Made by a program: the position numbers and the translations under genes
The notes under the pieces: generated by a model
Seen by the model: only the letters and a program-made list of their open reading frames with translations
Database searches by the model: none
What the model was told of the DNA's origin: nothing
In this document: positions 1 to 5,865 of the stretch, one piece after another
How the letters are laid out: each line of letters begins with the position of its first letter
How positions within the stretch are numbered: position 1 is the stretch's first letter
Assembly (NCBI GenBank): GCA_018399455.1
Contig: JAGYOT010000079.1
Coordinates: forward strand, 1 to 7,511
Reading direction: 5' to 3'
DNA length: 7,511 nucleotides
Source: Desulfobacterales bacterium
Lineage (GTDB): Bacteria > Desulfobacterota > Desulfobacteria > Desulfobacterales > Desulfosalsimonadaceae

Positions 1-1
1 A

Positions 2-745
2 AAAAAGTACCTTAAAAAAATCTATCGCGCATCCTCCGCGAATGTCTGCAGCAAGACCTGGACTCACTTTATGGTTTGCGACCGCAGCCGGCACACCCGG
101 CAGATGGCCCGCCTGCTTTCGAAACCCGACCGGTTTCTGGATTCATCAGAGCTTATTAAAAAGGGCAATTCTTCCACCGTGGCACTTGTGGATGTTGGCG
201 GACACCGCATGGTGGTCAAGCGCTACAATATAAAAAACATCCGGCACGCTCTGAGCCGCTGTCCCCGGCCCAGCAGGGCTTGGCACTCCTGGAAAAACGC
301 CCACAGAATGCGTCTTCTTGAAATTTCCACACCAAGGCCTGTTGCCTTTCTTGAAAAAAGATGGGGACCTTTTCGCTCCACGGCTTATTTTATAACCGAT
401 TACACGCCGGGAACCCAGGCCTGTCAATGGTTTCGCGCCCACGCCAAAACGGATTCAGACCAGCAGATAATCATCATGCAGTTCGGAGCGCTTCTGCAGA
501 AACTTCATGATGCCCTGATCACCCACGGAGATTTTAAAGCCACCAATTTTATCCTTTCGGAAAACCGGCTGATTGTTACCGATCTGGACGCCATGCGCGC
601 GCATCGTTGGAAAGGAGGACGATTCCGGCGAAAATTCAATAAGGACTGCCGCCGCCTGCTGCAAAACTGGAAAGCGCTTCCCGGGATATATCAAACGTTT
701 TCAGAGGAACTTAAGAAAAGGGGATTCCTGCCTCCCGATGGATAA
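2..745 (+). CDS. Kdo/WaaP-family LPS kinase, C-terminal part (5' end cut by window edge)
   Basis: The reading frame is open to the left edge, so the true start lies outside; the ATG at 71 is internal, with 23 in-frame residues before it. This is a kinase-like fold of the lipopolysaccharide kinase (Kdo/WaaP, InaA) superfamily. Counting from the first visible residue, there is a KKGNSSTVA strand-loop (about 53-61), the ATP-binding lysine in VVKRYN (K73), a conserved basic PSRAWHSWKNAHR stretch, a catalytic loop HGDFKATN (H175, D177, N182) and a metal-binding VTDLDAMRAH (D194/D196) in place of DFG. From memory, this combination (RPSRA.SW.NAHR, HGDxKATN, DLDAMR) is typical of the C-terminal half of longer core-LPS kinase proteins of the Pseudomonas WapP/WapQ type, so the full protein may be about twice as long. 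It probably phosphorylates an LPS core sugar in the cytoplasm; the substrate cannot be told. It converges on the methyltransferase gene. Confidence 0.85.
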   Translation, partial: KKYLKKIYRASSANVCSKTWTHFMVCDRSRHTRQMARLLSKPDRFLDSSELIKKGNSSTVALVDVGGHRMVVKRYNIKNIRHALSRCPRPSRAWHSWKNAHRMRLLEISTPRPVAFLEKRWGPFRSTAYFITDYTPGTQACQWFRAHAKTDSDQQIIIMQFGALLQKLHDALITHGDFKATNFILSENRLIVTDLDAMRAHRWKGGRFRRKFNKDCRRLLQNWKALPGIYQTFSEELKKRGFLPPDG

Positions 746-778
746 GCGGGTGCACCTCAGCACTTCCAACATGCCGCT

Positions 779-1453
779 TCATCCTGTATGCCCCCGCAGC
801 GAGGCCGCTGCCGGATCTTTCACCGGTTTTTCCAGTACCGCCCAGAGTGTCTGGGAATAGCGATTATGGTACTGATCCCCCGGGTAACGAATCTTTCTTA
901 ATCCTCTTAGAATCCTGCTTTTTGGCTTTTCAGTGGCAAAGATATCTTTAATGCCGAGCTGAAACGCGTGAGCTTTTCCTTCGATGAAATCCCTGGCTTC
1001 AGTGAAACTGAAGAACCATTTATGCCTGTCTTCCGGTTTATAAAGCGGCAGGCCGTAATGACGGAAATGGCCCTTTCCTCTTTCAAGCGGCCGGCGGGCA
1101 TCGCGCCAGCAATTGGGAAGCGAGACGATGATAAACCTGTCAGATACCCTTAATAGTTCCTCGAAGACGGTATGAAGGTTGTCCAGATGCTCCAGAACAT
1201 CAATGCACAAAACGCAGATAAACGCATTATCGACAAACGGCAGATGCCTGACCCTCTCCAGATTGACGATCATGTCAGGCAATCCGGCAATATCGATGCC
1301 GGTGTATGATGCCGAAGGCAGAAGGTCCCGTAAGGGGGCCTCAAAACAGCCGACATCCAGCACGGATTCGTTCAGATATTGGCTGAAACGTGTGGCGACA
1401 AATCTGCTTCTGCTCTGCCGGGACGGGAAATTGGCATAATGGGTGGCAAGCAT
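779..1453 (-). CDS. class I SAM-dependent methyltransferase
   Basis: A 224-residue soluble protein with a Rossmann-type methyltransferase core (Methyltransf_11-like). Motif I is SVLDVGCFEAPL (about residues 30-41), the acidic residue binding the SAM ribose is D54 in YTGIDI, the LPFVDNAF strand follows at 71-78, and the post-motif segment is CIDVLEHLDN (83-92). Motif I is unusual: the usual DxGxGxG reads DVGCFEA, losing the second glycine. The rest is not diagnostic of a substrate. The ATG is 4 nt after the waaP stop, with an AAAAGG Shine-Dalgarno inside the end of waaP, so the two genes are cotranscribed and probably translationally coupled. As the last gene of a core-LPS operon it may O-methylate a sugar or modify a phosphate group; this is inference from context. 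A small-molecule or lipid target is also possible. Its stop faces the kinase stop 33 bp away. Confidence 0.88.
   Translation of the reverse strand: MLATHYANFPSRQSRSRFVATRFSQYLNESVLDVGCFEAPLRDLLPSASYTGIDIAGLPDMIVNLERVRHLPFVDNAFICVLCIDVLEHLDNLHTVFEELLRVSDRFIIVSLPNCWRDARRPLERGKGHFRHYGLPLYKPEDRHKWFFSFTEARDFIEGKAHAFQLGIKDIFATEKPKSRILRGLRKIRYPGDQYHNRYSQTLWAVLEKPVKDPAAASLRGHTG
796..811 (+). terminator. GC hairpin past the kinase gene, weak terminator candidate
   Basis: A perfect 6-bp stem, GCAGCG / CGCTGC, closes a 4-nt AGGC loop 50 nt after the plus-strand kinase stop. It lies inside the 3' end of the converging methyltransferase gene. It is followed by CGGATCTTT, which is not a proper T-tract, so intrinsic termination is doubtful. 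No better terminator is visible between the two convergent genes. Confidence 0.2.
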
Positions 1454-1457
1454 ACCG

Positions 1458-2327
1458 TTAACCTTTTCCGTTTTGACGTTTTTCCGTATGTCTTTTTATC
1501 CGGGCGGTTTTCTTTTCGATCCAATACCATTGGAGCCGATCCATGATGCCGGGGGTTGATTTGCCGTTATAACTCAGAAGGAGATTCAGACGGTCCTCTC
1601 CGGAGAAAACACCCGCCGGCAGACTGTAGTTAAGACGCGCGAGGCTTTTAATTTTCCAGCGAAGTCTGAACCATCGGTTTTTTTCGACCCGCTGCAGATC
1701 AAAAAGCGCCAATTCGGCAATATCCGATCCGCTTTGGTAATTCAGCAGAATATGGGTGGCGTTAAAGTCCCTGTGATTGAACCCGCTCCTGTGCATCTTT
1801 CTCGCCAGAGCCGCAACTCCGGTGATAAGGCATTTCTTCCTGATTTCGCCTTCCCGGCCTTTGAAAAAATCCGGAGTTTTCTCAAGAAGGGACTCAAGGG
1901 AAACATAAGGATCGAAATCCTCCGTCATAAGAAACGATTCCACCCGGAAGCACCCGGCCCGCCTTTCTCCGGCAATTGCGGGGGACACGGTTGGAATACC
2001 CGTTTTTCTGAAATCGCATATATTTTCGTACTCCAAAACCCCCTGCGACAATCCCGTTCTGTGAAAAAACAGCGCAAGCAGCCGCCTGAATCCGATAAAC
2101 TCCCGGTTGTGCCGCTTGAGATAAAAGCGCCTCGGTTTTTGATTGCAGGCGAGCGTCAGGCGGACGACAGATCTCGGCCTGATCTTCTTTACGGTTTCAC
2201 CCGAATTATACCCCCACACGGGCTCGAATGCATCAAGCTGAACACGGTTTAGAAACGCTTCGTAGTCTTTGTTGATGATCAGGCCGTTTTTCCGAATGCA
2301 ACGGATGGGGCCGGATAAATCTGTCAT
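1458..2327 (-). CDS. waaP: LPS core heptose(I) kinase WaaP/RfaP homologue
   Basis: A 289-residue cytoplasmic protein, slightly longer than E. coli WaaP (about 265). WaaP transfers phosphate from ATP to the first heptose of the inner core, which strengthens the outer membrane. Landmarks match in order: the FYLKRH strand with the ATP-binding lysine (K71); LEYENICDFRKTGIPTVSPA (about 98-116), like the WaaP 'EW.AI..L...GV.T' region; MTEDFDPYVSLE (134-145), like ITEDLTPTISLE; the ARKMHRSGFNHRD catalytic segment with D187; H192 at the position usually Asn, as in enteric WaaP (HRDCYICH); and ALFDLQRV with metal-binding D210, followed by the Trp/Arg-rich RWFRLRWKIKSLARL. The ATG is 10 nt after the GT2 stop, with only a poor GAGG immediately upstream, suggesting translational coupling. 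No other in-frame start precedes it before a stop codon. The exact acceptor heptose is inferred by homology only. Confidence 0.9.
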   Translation of the reverse strand: MTDLSGPIRCIRKNGLIINKDYEAFLNRVQLDAFEPVWGYNSGETVKKIRPRSVVRLTLACNQKPRRFYLKRHNREFIGFRRLLALFFHRTGLSQGVLEYENICDFRKTGIPTVSPAIAGERRAGCFRVESFLMTEDFDPYVSLESLLEKTPDFFKGREGEIRKKCLITGVAALARKMHRSGFNHRDFNATHILLNYQSGSDIAELALFDLQRVEKNRWFRLRWKIKSLARLNYSLPAGVFSGEDRLNLLLSYNGKSTPGIMDRLQWYWIEKKTARIKRHTEKRQNGKG

Positions 2328-2337
2328 GCCTCGGGGC

Positions 2338-3039
2338 TTATGCCTTTCTTATAAGATTGAACTTAAGGATATACCAGATGGCCTTGATCCCGTCCCGCCA
2401 GCCGATTTTTTTGCCCTGTTCATAAATTCTGGGTTCATAATATATGGGGACCTCAAAAATGCGTGCCTTCCGTTTGGCCAGTTTTGCCGTGATCTCAGGC
2501 TCAAAACCAAAGCACCGGCATTCTATGGGGATCTCCTTGAAAAGATCGGCCCGGATCATTTTATAGCAGGTTTCCATATCCGTTAAGTGCAGATTGGAAA
2601 AAAGGTTTGAAAAAAATGTGAGAGACTTGTTCCCGTAATAATGAACAAAGCTGTCCACCATCACCTCATTGCCCGAGTATCGGCTTCCGTAAACCGCATC
2701 CGCGTTGTTGTTCACAAAAAATTTATAAAGTCTTGGATATTCCTCAGGATTGTATTCAAGATCCGCATCCTGAATAATCACAAGATCTCCCGTGACATAC
2801 TCCCGTGCCGTTCTGATGGCCGAGCCTTTACCCGAATTAACGTCGTGATTGACCACTTTGACCGAATCTTTTCCGGAATAGGTTTCCAAACGCTCCCGGG
2901 TGCGATCTGTCGAGCAGTCGTTCACGACAATAATCTCCATGGGCAGATCGACGGCCCTCACCCTGTCAAGGACCTCGAGGATGGTGTCTTCCTCATTAAA
3001 GACAGGAATAATAACAGAAAGCGTAAGCTCTTTTCCCAT
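2338..3039 (-). CDS. GT2 glycosyltransferase, DPM1-like polyprenol-phosphate sugar synthase type
   Basis: A 233-residue GT-A fold family 2 glycosyltransferase. It shows LSVIIPVFNEEDTI (7-20), the IIVVNDCSTD nucleotide-binding strand (36-45), NSGKGSAIRTA (68-78), the metal-binding DAD in IIQDADLEYNPEE (D91/D93), YGSRYSG (117-123), DMETCYKM (154-161) and FGFEPEIT (177-184) with a basic tail. This pattern is typical of dolichol/undecaprenyl-phosphate mannose or glucose synthases (DPM1, ArnC-like). The protein ends after IWYILKFNLIRKA with no C-terminal membrane helices, as in the soluble DPM1-type enzymes. It likely loads a sugar from a nucleotide donor onto polyprenol phosphate at the inner membrane; direct transfer to the core remains possible. 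I prefer the ATG at 3039, which has AAAGG 11 nt and GCGGA 3 nt upstream, over an in-frame GTG at 3066 with no ribosome-binding site. It sits between waaG and waaP in the operon. Confidence 0.88.
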   Translation of the reverse strand: MGKELTLSVIIPVFNEEDTILEVLDRVRAVDLPMEIIVVNDCSTDRTRERLETYSGKDSVKVVNHDVNSGKGSAIRTAREYVTGDLVIIQDADLEYNPEEYPRLYKFFVNNNADAVYGSRYSGNEVMVDSFVHYYGNKSLTFFSNLFSNLHLTDMETCYKMIRADLFKEIPIECRCFGFEPEITAKLAKRKARIFEVPIYYEPRIYEQGKKIGWRDGIKAIWYILKFNLIRKA

Positions 3040-3077
3040 TTGTCCGCAAACCTTTAAAAAACCCACTGTTAAACGCT

Positions 3078-4244
3078 TTATTCAAGCCCCCGGGGACAGC
3101 CAAAACCGGCATATTTCGGCAACCCCCCGCCTGCGGCGATCAATTCAATGATATCCGCCGCCTTTTCATGACGGCTGAATACATCAGTCTCTTTAACATA
3201 GGTCTTCCCGTTTGTCCCCCATTGGTCCGACATTTCAGAAGAAAGCATGGATTCGAGCATATGGTTCAATGTCGCCTGCCTGAAGGGGACGGGCACCAGC
3301 TTTCCTGCCCCTGCTTTTTCCACGTGAATGCCGTAGCCGCAGGCTTCGGTTGCCAAAACAGGCAGGCCTGCCGCCATAGCCTCAATTAAAACCGTGCCTG
3401 TATTCTCATGATAGGCCGGATGAAGCAAAAGATCGGCACCGGCAAGGAAACGGGGGACATCGTTTCGCTCCCCGGCAAAATATACCCGGCTTGAGATTCC
3501 AAGCCGCTTTGCCAGCCGATGATAGGGGCGCACCCGGCCGTTTCCGACAATCACAAGCAGGACCTTATCCTTTAAGCCCGTCGGAAGGGCGGAGAAGGCG
3601 TTTATCGCCCGATCCACGCCCTTTCTCCGGAAATCCGATCCCACCATCAAGACCACATACTGATCCGGTTGAACACCAAATTCACGGCGCCATCCCTGCC
3701 TGGCCTCCGGATTATCCGCCGCATCCAGACGGTCCTTCGAGATCCCCGGCGGGACCGAATAAAAGCGCCCCTCGGCTGTTCCGTAACAATCCATGTAGCG
3801 CTTTTTTTCAGCATCGGATATGGATATGATTTTTGTACCTGCATGTTTATCAAAAACCGCCCGTTCAAGGGCCATTAAGGTTCGGCAGCGTCCTGAGACC
3901 CGATAAAAAAAACTCCTCTCCATTGCCATGGGCCGGTAACAGACATCCGAGGCAAAATAAACATCCAGGCCGGGCATTTTATTGAACCCGACCACCGCGT
4001 CATAGTTACCCGAAGCTGTAAACCGGCTCAGCCGTCCGGCAAAAGACTTATAGCGCCGGTGGTTGGTCAGCCGCCTGGGAGGAATAATAAACACCCTGAG
4101 ATCAACCGGTTTTTTTCCTTTCCATGAACCGGTGTAGACATCCACATGATGCCCGCGGGCAATGCATATCCGGGCAAGCTGCAAAAACCCTCTTTGGAGC
4201 CCTCCATATGGAAAGTATTTAAACAGACAAAACGCAAATTTCAT
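3078..4244 (-). CDS. waaG: LPS core glycosyltransferase WaaG (GT4, UDP-glucose:heptosyl-LPS glucosyltransferase type)
   Basis: A 388-residue GT-B fold GT4 enzyme (E. coli WaaG is 374). WaaG adds the first hexose to heptose II of the LPS core at the cytoplasmic face of the inner membrane. Similarity to WaaG is evident along the whole length: the N-terminal FCLFKYFPYGGLQR (5-18) with the donor-loop GG; GFNKMPGLDVYFASDVCY (86-103) with D100; VPPGI (164-168); the VGSDFRRKGVDR phosphate-binding segment (201-212) with R207/K208; the LLLHPAYHE...E motif with E280 and E288 seven residues apart (EX7E); AGLPVLATEACGY; and KAADII near the C terminus. The start is the ATG at 4244 because the WaaG family begins exactly with this MxxAFCL.KYFP motif and AGG lies 7 nt upstream. 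The frame stays open to 4376, but those extra 44 residues resemble nothing. It is the first gene of the minus-strand operon. The actual hexose donor may differ from glucose. Confidence 0.94.
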   Translation of the reverse strand: MKFAFCLFKYFPYGGLQRGFLQLARICIARGHHVDVYTGSWKGKKPVDLRVFIIPPRRLTNHRRYKSFAGRLSRFTASGNYDAVVGFNKMPGLDVYFASDVCYRPMAMERSFFYRVSGRCRTLMALERAVFDKHAGTKIISISDAEKKRYMDCYGTAEGRFYSVPPGISKDRLDAADNPEARQGWRREFGVQPDQYVVLMVGSDFRRKGVDRAINAFSALPTGLKDKVLLVIVGNGRVRPYHRLAKRLGISSRVYFAGERNDVPRFLAGADLLLHPAYHENTGTVLIEAMAAGLPVLATEACGYGIHVEKAGAGKLVPVPFRQATLNHMLESMLSSEMSDQWGTNGKTYVKETDVFSRHEKAADIIELIAAGGGLPKYAGFGCPRGLE

Positions 4245-4247
4245 TGA

Positions 4248-4293
4248 AAAACCTGTTGAACCAAAATTTTTACAATCCTGTTTAACAGGTTTT
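4248..4293. repeat. 10-bp inverted repeat with nested palindrome over the waaG start region
   Basis: AAAACCTGTT at 4248-4257 and AACAGGTTTT at 4284-4293 form a perfect 10-bp inverted repeat around 26 nt. A further CCTGTT at 4277-4282 pairs with AACAGG at 4284-4289 across one base. On the waaG message the promoter-proximal arm reads AAAACCUGUU and the distal arm AACAGGUUUU, which contains the AGG Shine-Dalgarno of waaG. The element could be a DNA operator or an RNA structure hiding the ribosome-binding site. The sequence identity is seen directly; function is inference. Confidence 0.5.
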
Positions 4294-4306
4294 GAAGATA
4301 AGTCAA
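4279..4306 (-). promoter_or_regulatory. candidate sigma-70 promoter for the waaG operon
   Basis: On the minus strand, TTGACT (4306-4301, 5 of 6 to consensus) is followed after 16 bp by TAAACA (4284-4279, a poor match with only T1, A2 and A4). The -10 hexamer falls inside the nested CCTGTT/AACAGG palindrome, so a protein bound there would block it. The weak -10 keeps confidence low. Confidence 0.3.
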
Positions 4307-4412
4307 GAAAAGCGGCCAGGGCCGCTGCCCGCATCGGTCCTGAGCACGCGGTCAAACCGCTTAAGCATATTGACATGAGAAGACCGTTCGGCTATGTATG
4401 GTTAACTCGATG

Positions 4413-4440
4413 TTTACTTAACTATATGAATTCGTATAAA
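4413..4440 (+). promoter_or_regulatory. candidate sigma-70 promoter for the GT-C gene pair
   Basis: TTTACT at 4413-4418 (4 of 6 to TTGACA) and TATAAA at 4435-4440 (5 of 6 to TATAAT) are separated by 16 bp. Transcription would start near 4447, giving a leader of about 60 nt before the ATG at 4508. The surrounding DNA is locally AT-rich. A pair of TTAAC/GTTAA half-sites (4401-4405 and 4418-4422) flanks the -35 and could be a binding site. Confidence 0.4.
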
Positions 4441-4495
4441 ATTGCTTATGGCCAGCAAAAAACGGCAGAAATAAAAGGCACGGCGAAACCCGGGT

Positions 4496-4500
4496 GAGGA
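4496..4500 (+). promoter_or_regulatory. Shine-Dalgarno GAGGA that decides the start of the GT87-like gene
   Basis: GAGGA ends 7 nt before ATG 4508, the ideal spacing. A TTG immediately before that ATG (4505) is also in frame but sits at 4 nt, so the ATG is preferred; the difference is one residue. Confidence 0.75.
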
Positions 4501-4507
4501 CTTTTTG

Positions 4508-5806
4508 ATGATTAAACCTGAAAGCAAGTTTAAAATGCTTTTGTGGGCAGGATTTCTGCTCATGTTTCTGGTAGCGGGGATCAAGGTATTTGACAAGGCA
4601 CTGGAAGATCGCACCGCCTTTCTGCGCTGGACTCAGCATAGTCAAACCCTGTTGGAGGGGAAAACCGTTTACGGGGATGAGGGCGGGAGGTATCCCAACC
4701 TTCCCATGATGCTGATGATCCTGATGCCTTTCCATGCCCTGGGACCTATCGGCGGCTCCCTTGCCTGGTTAATCTTTAAGTCTGCAATTGTTGTATTCAT
4801 CTTCCGGAGTGTTGTAACCGTGGCCAGAAACCATGGCCCGCCCCTGCCGGACTGGGCATTGTTTGTTCTGCTGCTTCTCAGCGCCCGGGTATTTATCAGC
4901 GATTTAACCCATGGTAACGTAAATCTTATCATAGGCGGACTTATTGTCTGCGCCATGCTGTGCGCCTACTATCAGAAAGATTTTCTGTCAGGCCTGAGCA
5001 TCGGACTGGCGACTGTCCTTAAGGTAACCCCTGCGCTCTTTATTCCCTATTTCCTGTACAAACGAAAATGGCTCAGTGCGGCCGGCTCGTTCGTCGGCAT
5101 CATTGTTTTCTGCTGGATTGTTCCCGGCCTGTTCCTGGGCTTTGAATTCAACCACCAGCTGGTGCTCCAGTGGTACAAACAGATGATCCATCCCTTTATA
5201 ACCGGCATGCCGGTTGGATACATGCAGACCCAGTACATAAACCAGTCCTTTACCGGCCTTTTTTACCGGCTCCTGTCAGACTGCACTGCGATTGCCGCAG
5301 AACCGGGGGAAGGTCTGAAGGCCTTGAAGATTAATCTTTTCTCCCTTGACCAGCAAACGGTGTCCCTGATCGTTAAGGCCGCCTCCCTTGGCATTGTTGC
5401 GGCACTTGCCTGGTTTTGCCGGACCCCGCAAAACAAACCCCGCCATTTAGGCAACCTGGGCGAGTTTGCCATGGTGTTTCTGGCCATGCTTTTCCTGTCT
5501 GAACGGTCCTGGAAGCATCACTACATTCTGTTGATCCTATCCCATGGATTCCTTCTCTATTACCTTCTGGTCATGAAACCCTCGGGCTGGAAAAAATGGG
5601 TCCCCCTGGTTTTTCTGGCATTAGGACTCGTTCTTCATACCTTTACGAGCAGTTCGTTTTTTGGCGGTTATGGCAGTGATCTTCTGGAGGCCTACGGCGT
5701 TTTCGTTATCGGCGCGTTTTTCCTGTTTATCGGCTGCGGCGCTGTGCTAGCAGCGCTTCGCAGGGAAAACTGGCCTGACCGACCCTGCGCCAGGGGCGAG
5801 TCGTGA
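4508..5806 (+). CDS. GT87/DUF2029-like polytopic membrane glycosyltransferase (GT-C fold)
   Basis: A 432-residue integral membrane protein with roughly ten to twelve hydrophobic segments (for example about 10-25, 84-103, 117-132, 137-155, 160-183, 190-211, 287-303, 338-355, 363-381, 395-417). After the first helix comes an acidic extracytoplasmic loop, LEDRTAFLRWTQHS..LLEGKTVY...YPNLP (about 32-66), the usual layout of DUF2029/GT87 proteins, where an Asp (here D34) is the likely catalytic residue. SDLTHGNVNLIIGGL (131-145), LKVTPALFIPYFLYKRKW (171-188) and QYINQSF (242-248) are further family hallmarks. Characterised relatives such as mycobacterial PimE transfer mannose from polyprenol-phosphate mannose on the periplasmic side; donor and acceptor here are unknown. 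The start is ATG 4508, behind GAGGA. It is the first gene of the plus-strand unit, with 59 nt to the next gene. The C terminus ends in a basic cytoplasmic-like tail. Confidence 0.87.
   Translation: MIKPESKFKMLLWAGFLLMFLVAGIKVFDKALEDRTAFLRWTQHSQTLLEGKTVYGDEGGRYPNLPMMLMILMPFHALGPIGGSLAWLIFKSAIVVFIFRSVVTVARNHGPPLPDWALFVLLLLSARVFISDLTHGNVNLIIGGLIVCAMLCAYYQKDFLSGLSIGLATVLKVTPALFIPYFLYKRKWLSAAGSFVGIIVFCWIVPGLFLGFEFNHQLVLQWYKQMIHPFITGMPVGYMQTQYINQSFTGLFYRLLSDCTAIAAEPGEGLKALKINLFSLDQQTVSLIVKAASLGIVAALAWFCRTPQNKPRHLGNLGEFAMVFLAMLFLSERSWKHHYILLILSHGFLLYYLLVMKPSGWKKWVPLVFLALGLVLHTFTSSSFFGGYGSDLLEAYGVFVIGAFFLFIGCGAVLAALRRENWPDRPCARGES
5200..5215. repeat. 16-bp perfect palindrome inside the GT87-like gene
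   Basis: AACCGGCA/TGCCGGTT is a perfect palindrome with no spacer, encoding part of ITGMPVG in a predicted extracytoplasmic loop. It may be a coding coincidence. It could also act as a protein-binding site or an RNA hairpin. Confidence 0.4.
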
Positions 5807-5853
5807 CAGGCAATGGATGCGCTATAGCGAATGTATGAACTCATAAATTGATT

Positions 5854-5858
5854 GAAGG
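5854..5858 (+). promoter_or_regulatory. Shine-Dalgarno GAAGG that decides the start of the GT39-like gene
   Basis: GAAGG lies 7 nt before ATG 5866. An upstream in-frame TTG at 5848 would add six residues (MIEGAV), but it has no ribosome-binding site and would place this GAAGG inside the coding region. Confidence 0.7.
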
Positions 5859-5865
5859 CGCAGTA

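Larger units (their letters stand above)
4245..4507. promoter_or_regulatory. divergent intergenic control region between waaG and the GT-C genes
   Basis: This 263-bp stretch separates two gene sets transcribed away from each other and must hold both promoters. It has an AT-rich section at about 4393-4450, candidate promoters in each direction, a 10-bp inverted repeat at 4248-4293, a nested CCTGTT-T-AACAGG palindrome at 4277-4289, and a small GCGGT/ACCGC hairpin at 4348-4360. The minus-strand frame is open through about half of it (to 4376), but the translation has no family resemblance. No RNA gene is recognisable. Confidence 0.6.

Noticed and set aside
750..763. GTGC/GCAC stem just after the kinase stop as a terminator
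   Set aside because: Only 4 bp, with no T-tract.
1734..2252. 172-residue plus-strand open frame antisense to waaP
   Set aside because: It is a shadow of the waaP coding strand: no recognisable motif, proline- and arginine-rich composition, no convincing ribosome-binding site.
3040..3066. GTG start at 3066 for the GT2 gene
   Set aside because: No ribosome-binding site precedes it. ATG 3039 starts just before the conserved LSVIIPVFNEE strand, at the usual distance for the family.
4245..4376. N-terminal extension of the waaG reading frame by 44 residues
   Set aside because: The WaaG family starts at the MKFAFCLFKYFP motif (ATG 4244), which has its own Shine-Dalgarno. The extension lacks similarity and overlaps the likely promoter.
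4370..4398. Perfect TTGACA with TATGTA 17 bp downstream as a plus-strand promoter
   Set aside because: The -35 is perfect, but the -10 matches only 3 of 6 and lacks the final T. The TTTACT/TATAAA pair nearer the gene is more balanced. It stays a possible alternative.
5820..5829. CGCTATAGCG palindrome between the two GT-C genes, with GTGACA at 5803-5808, as an internal promoter or operator
   Set aside because: The spacing between GTGACA and TATAGC is only 14 bp and the palindrome is short. Readthrough from the first gene is a simpler explanation.
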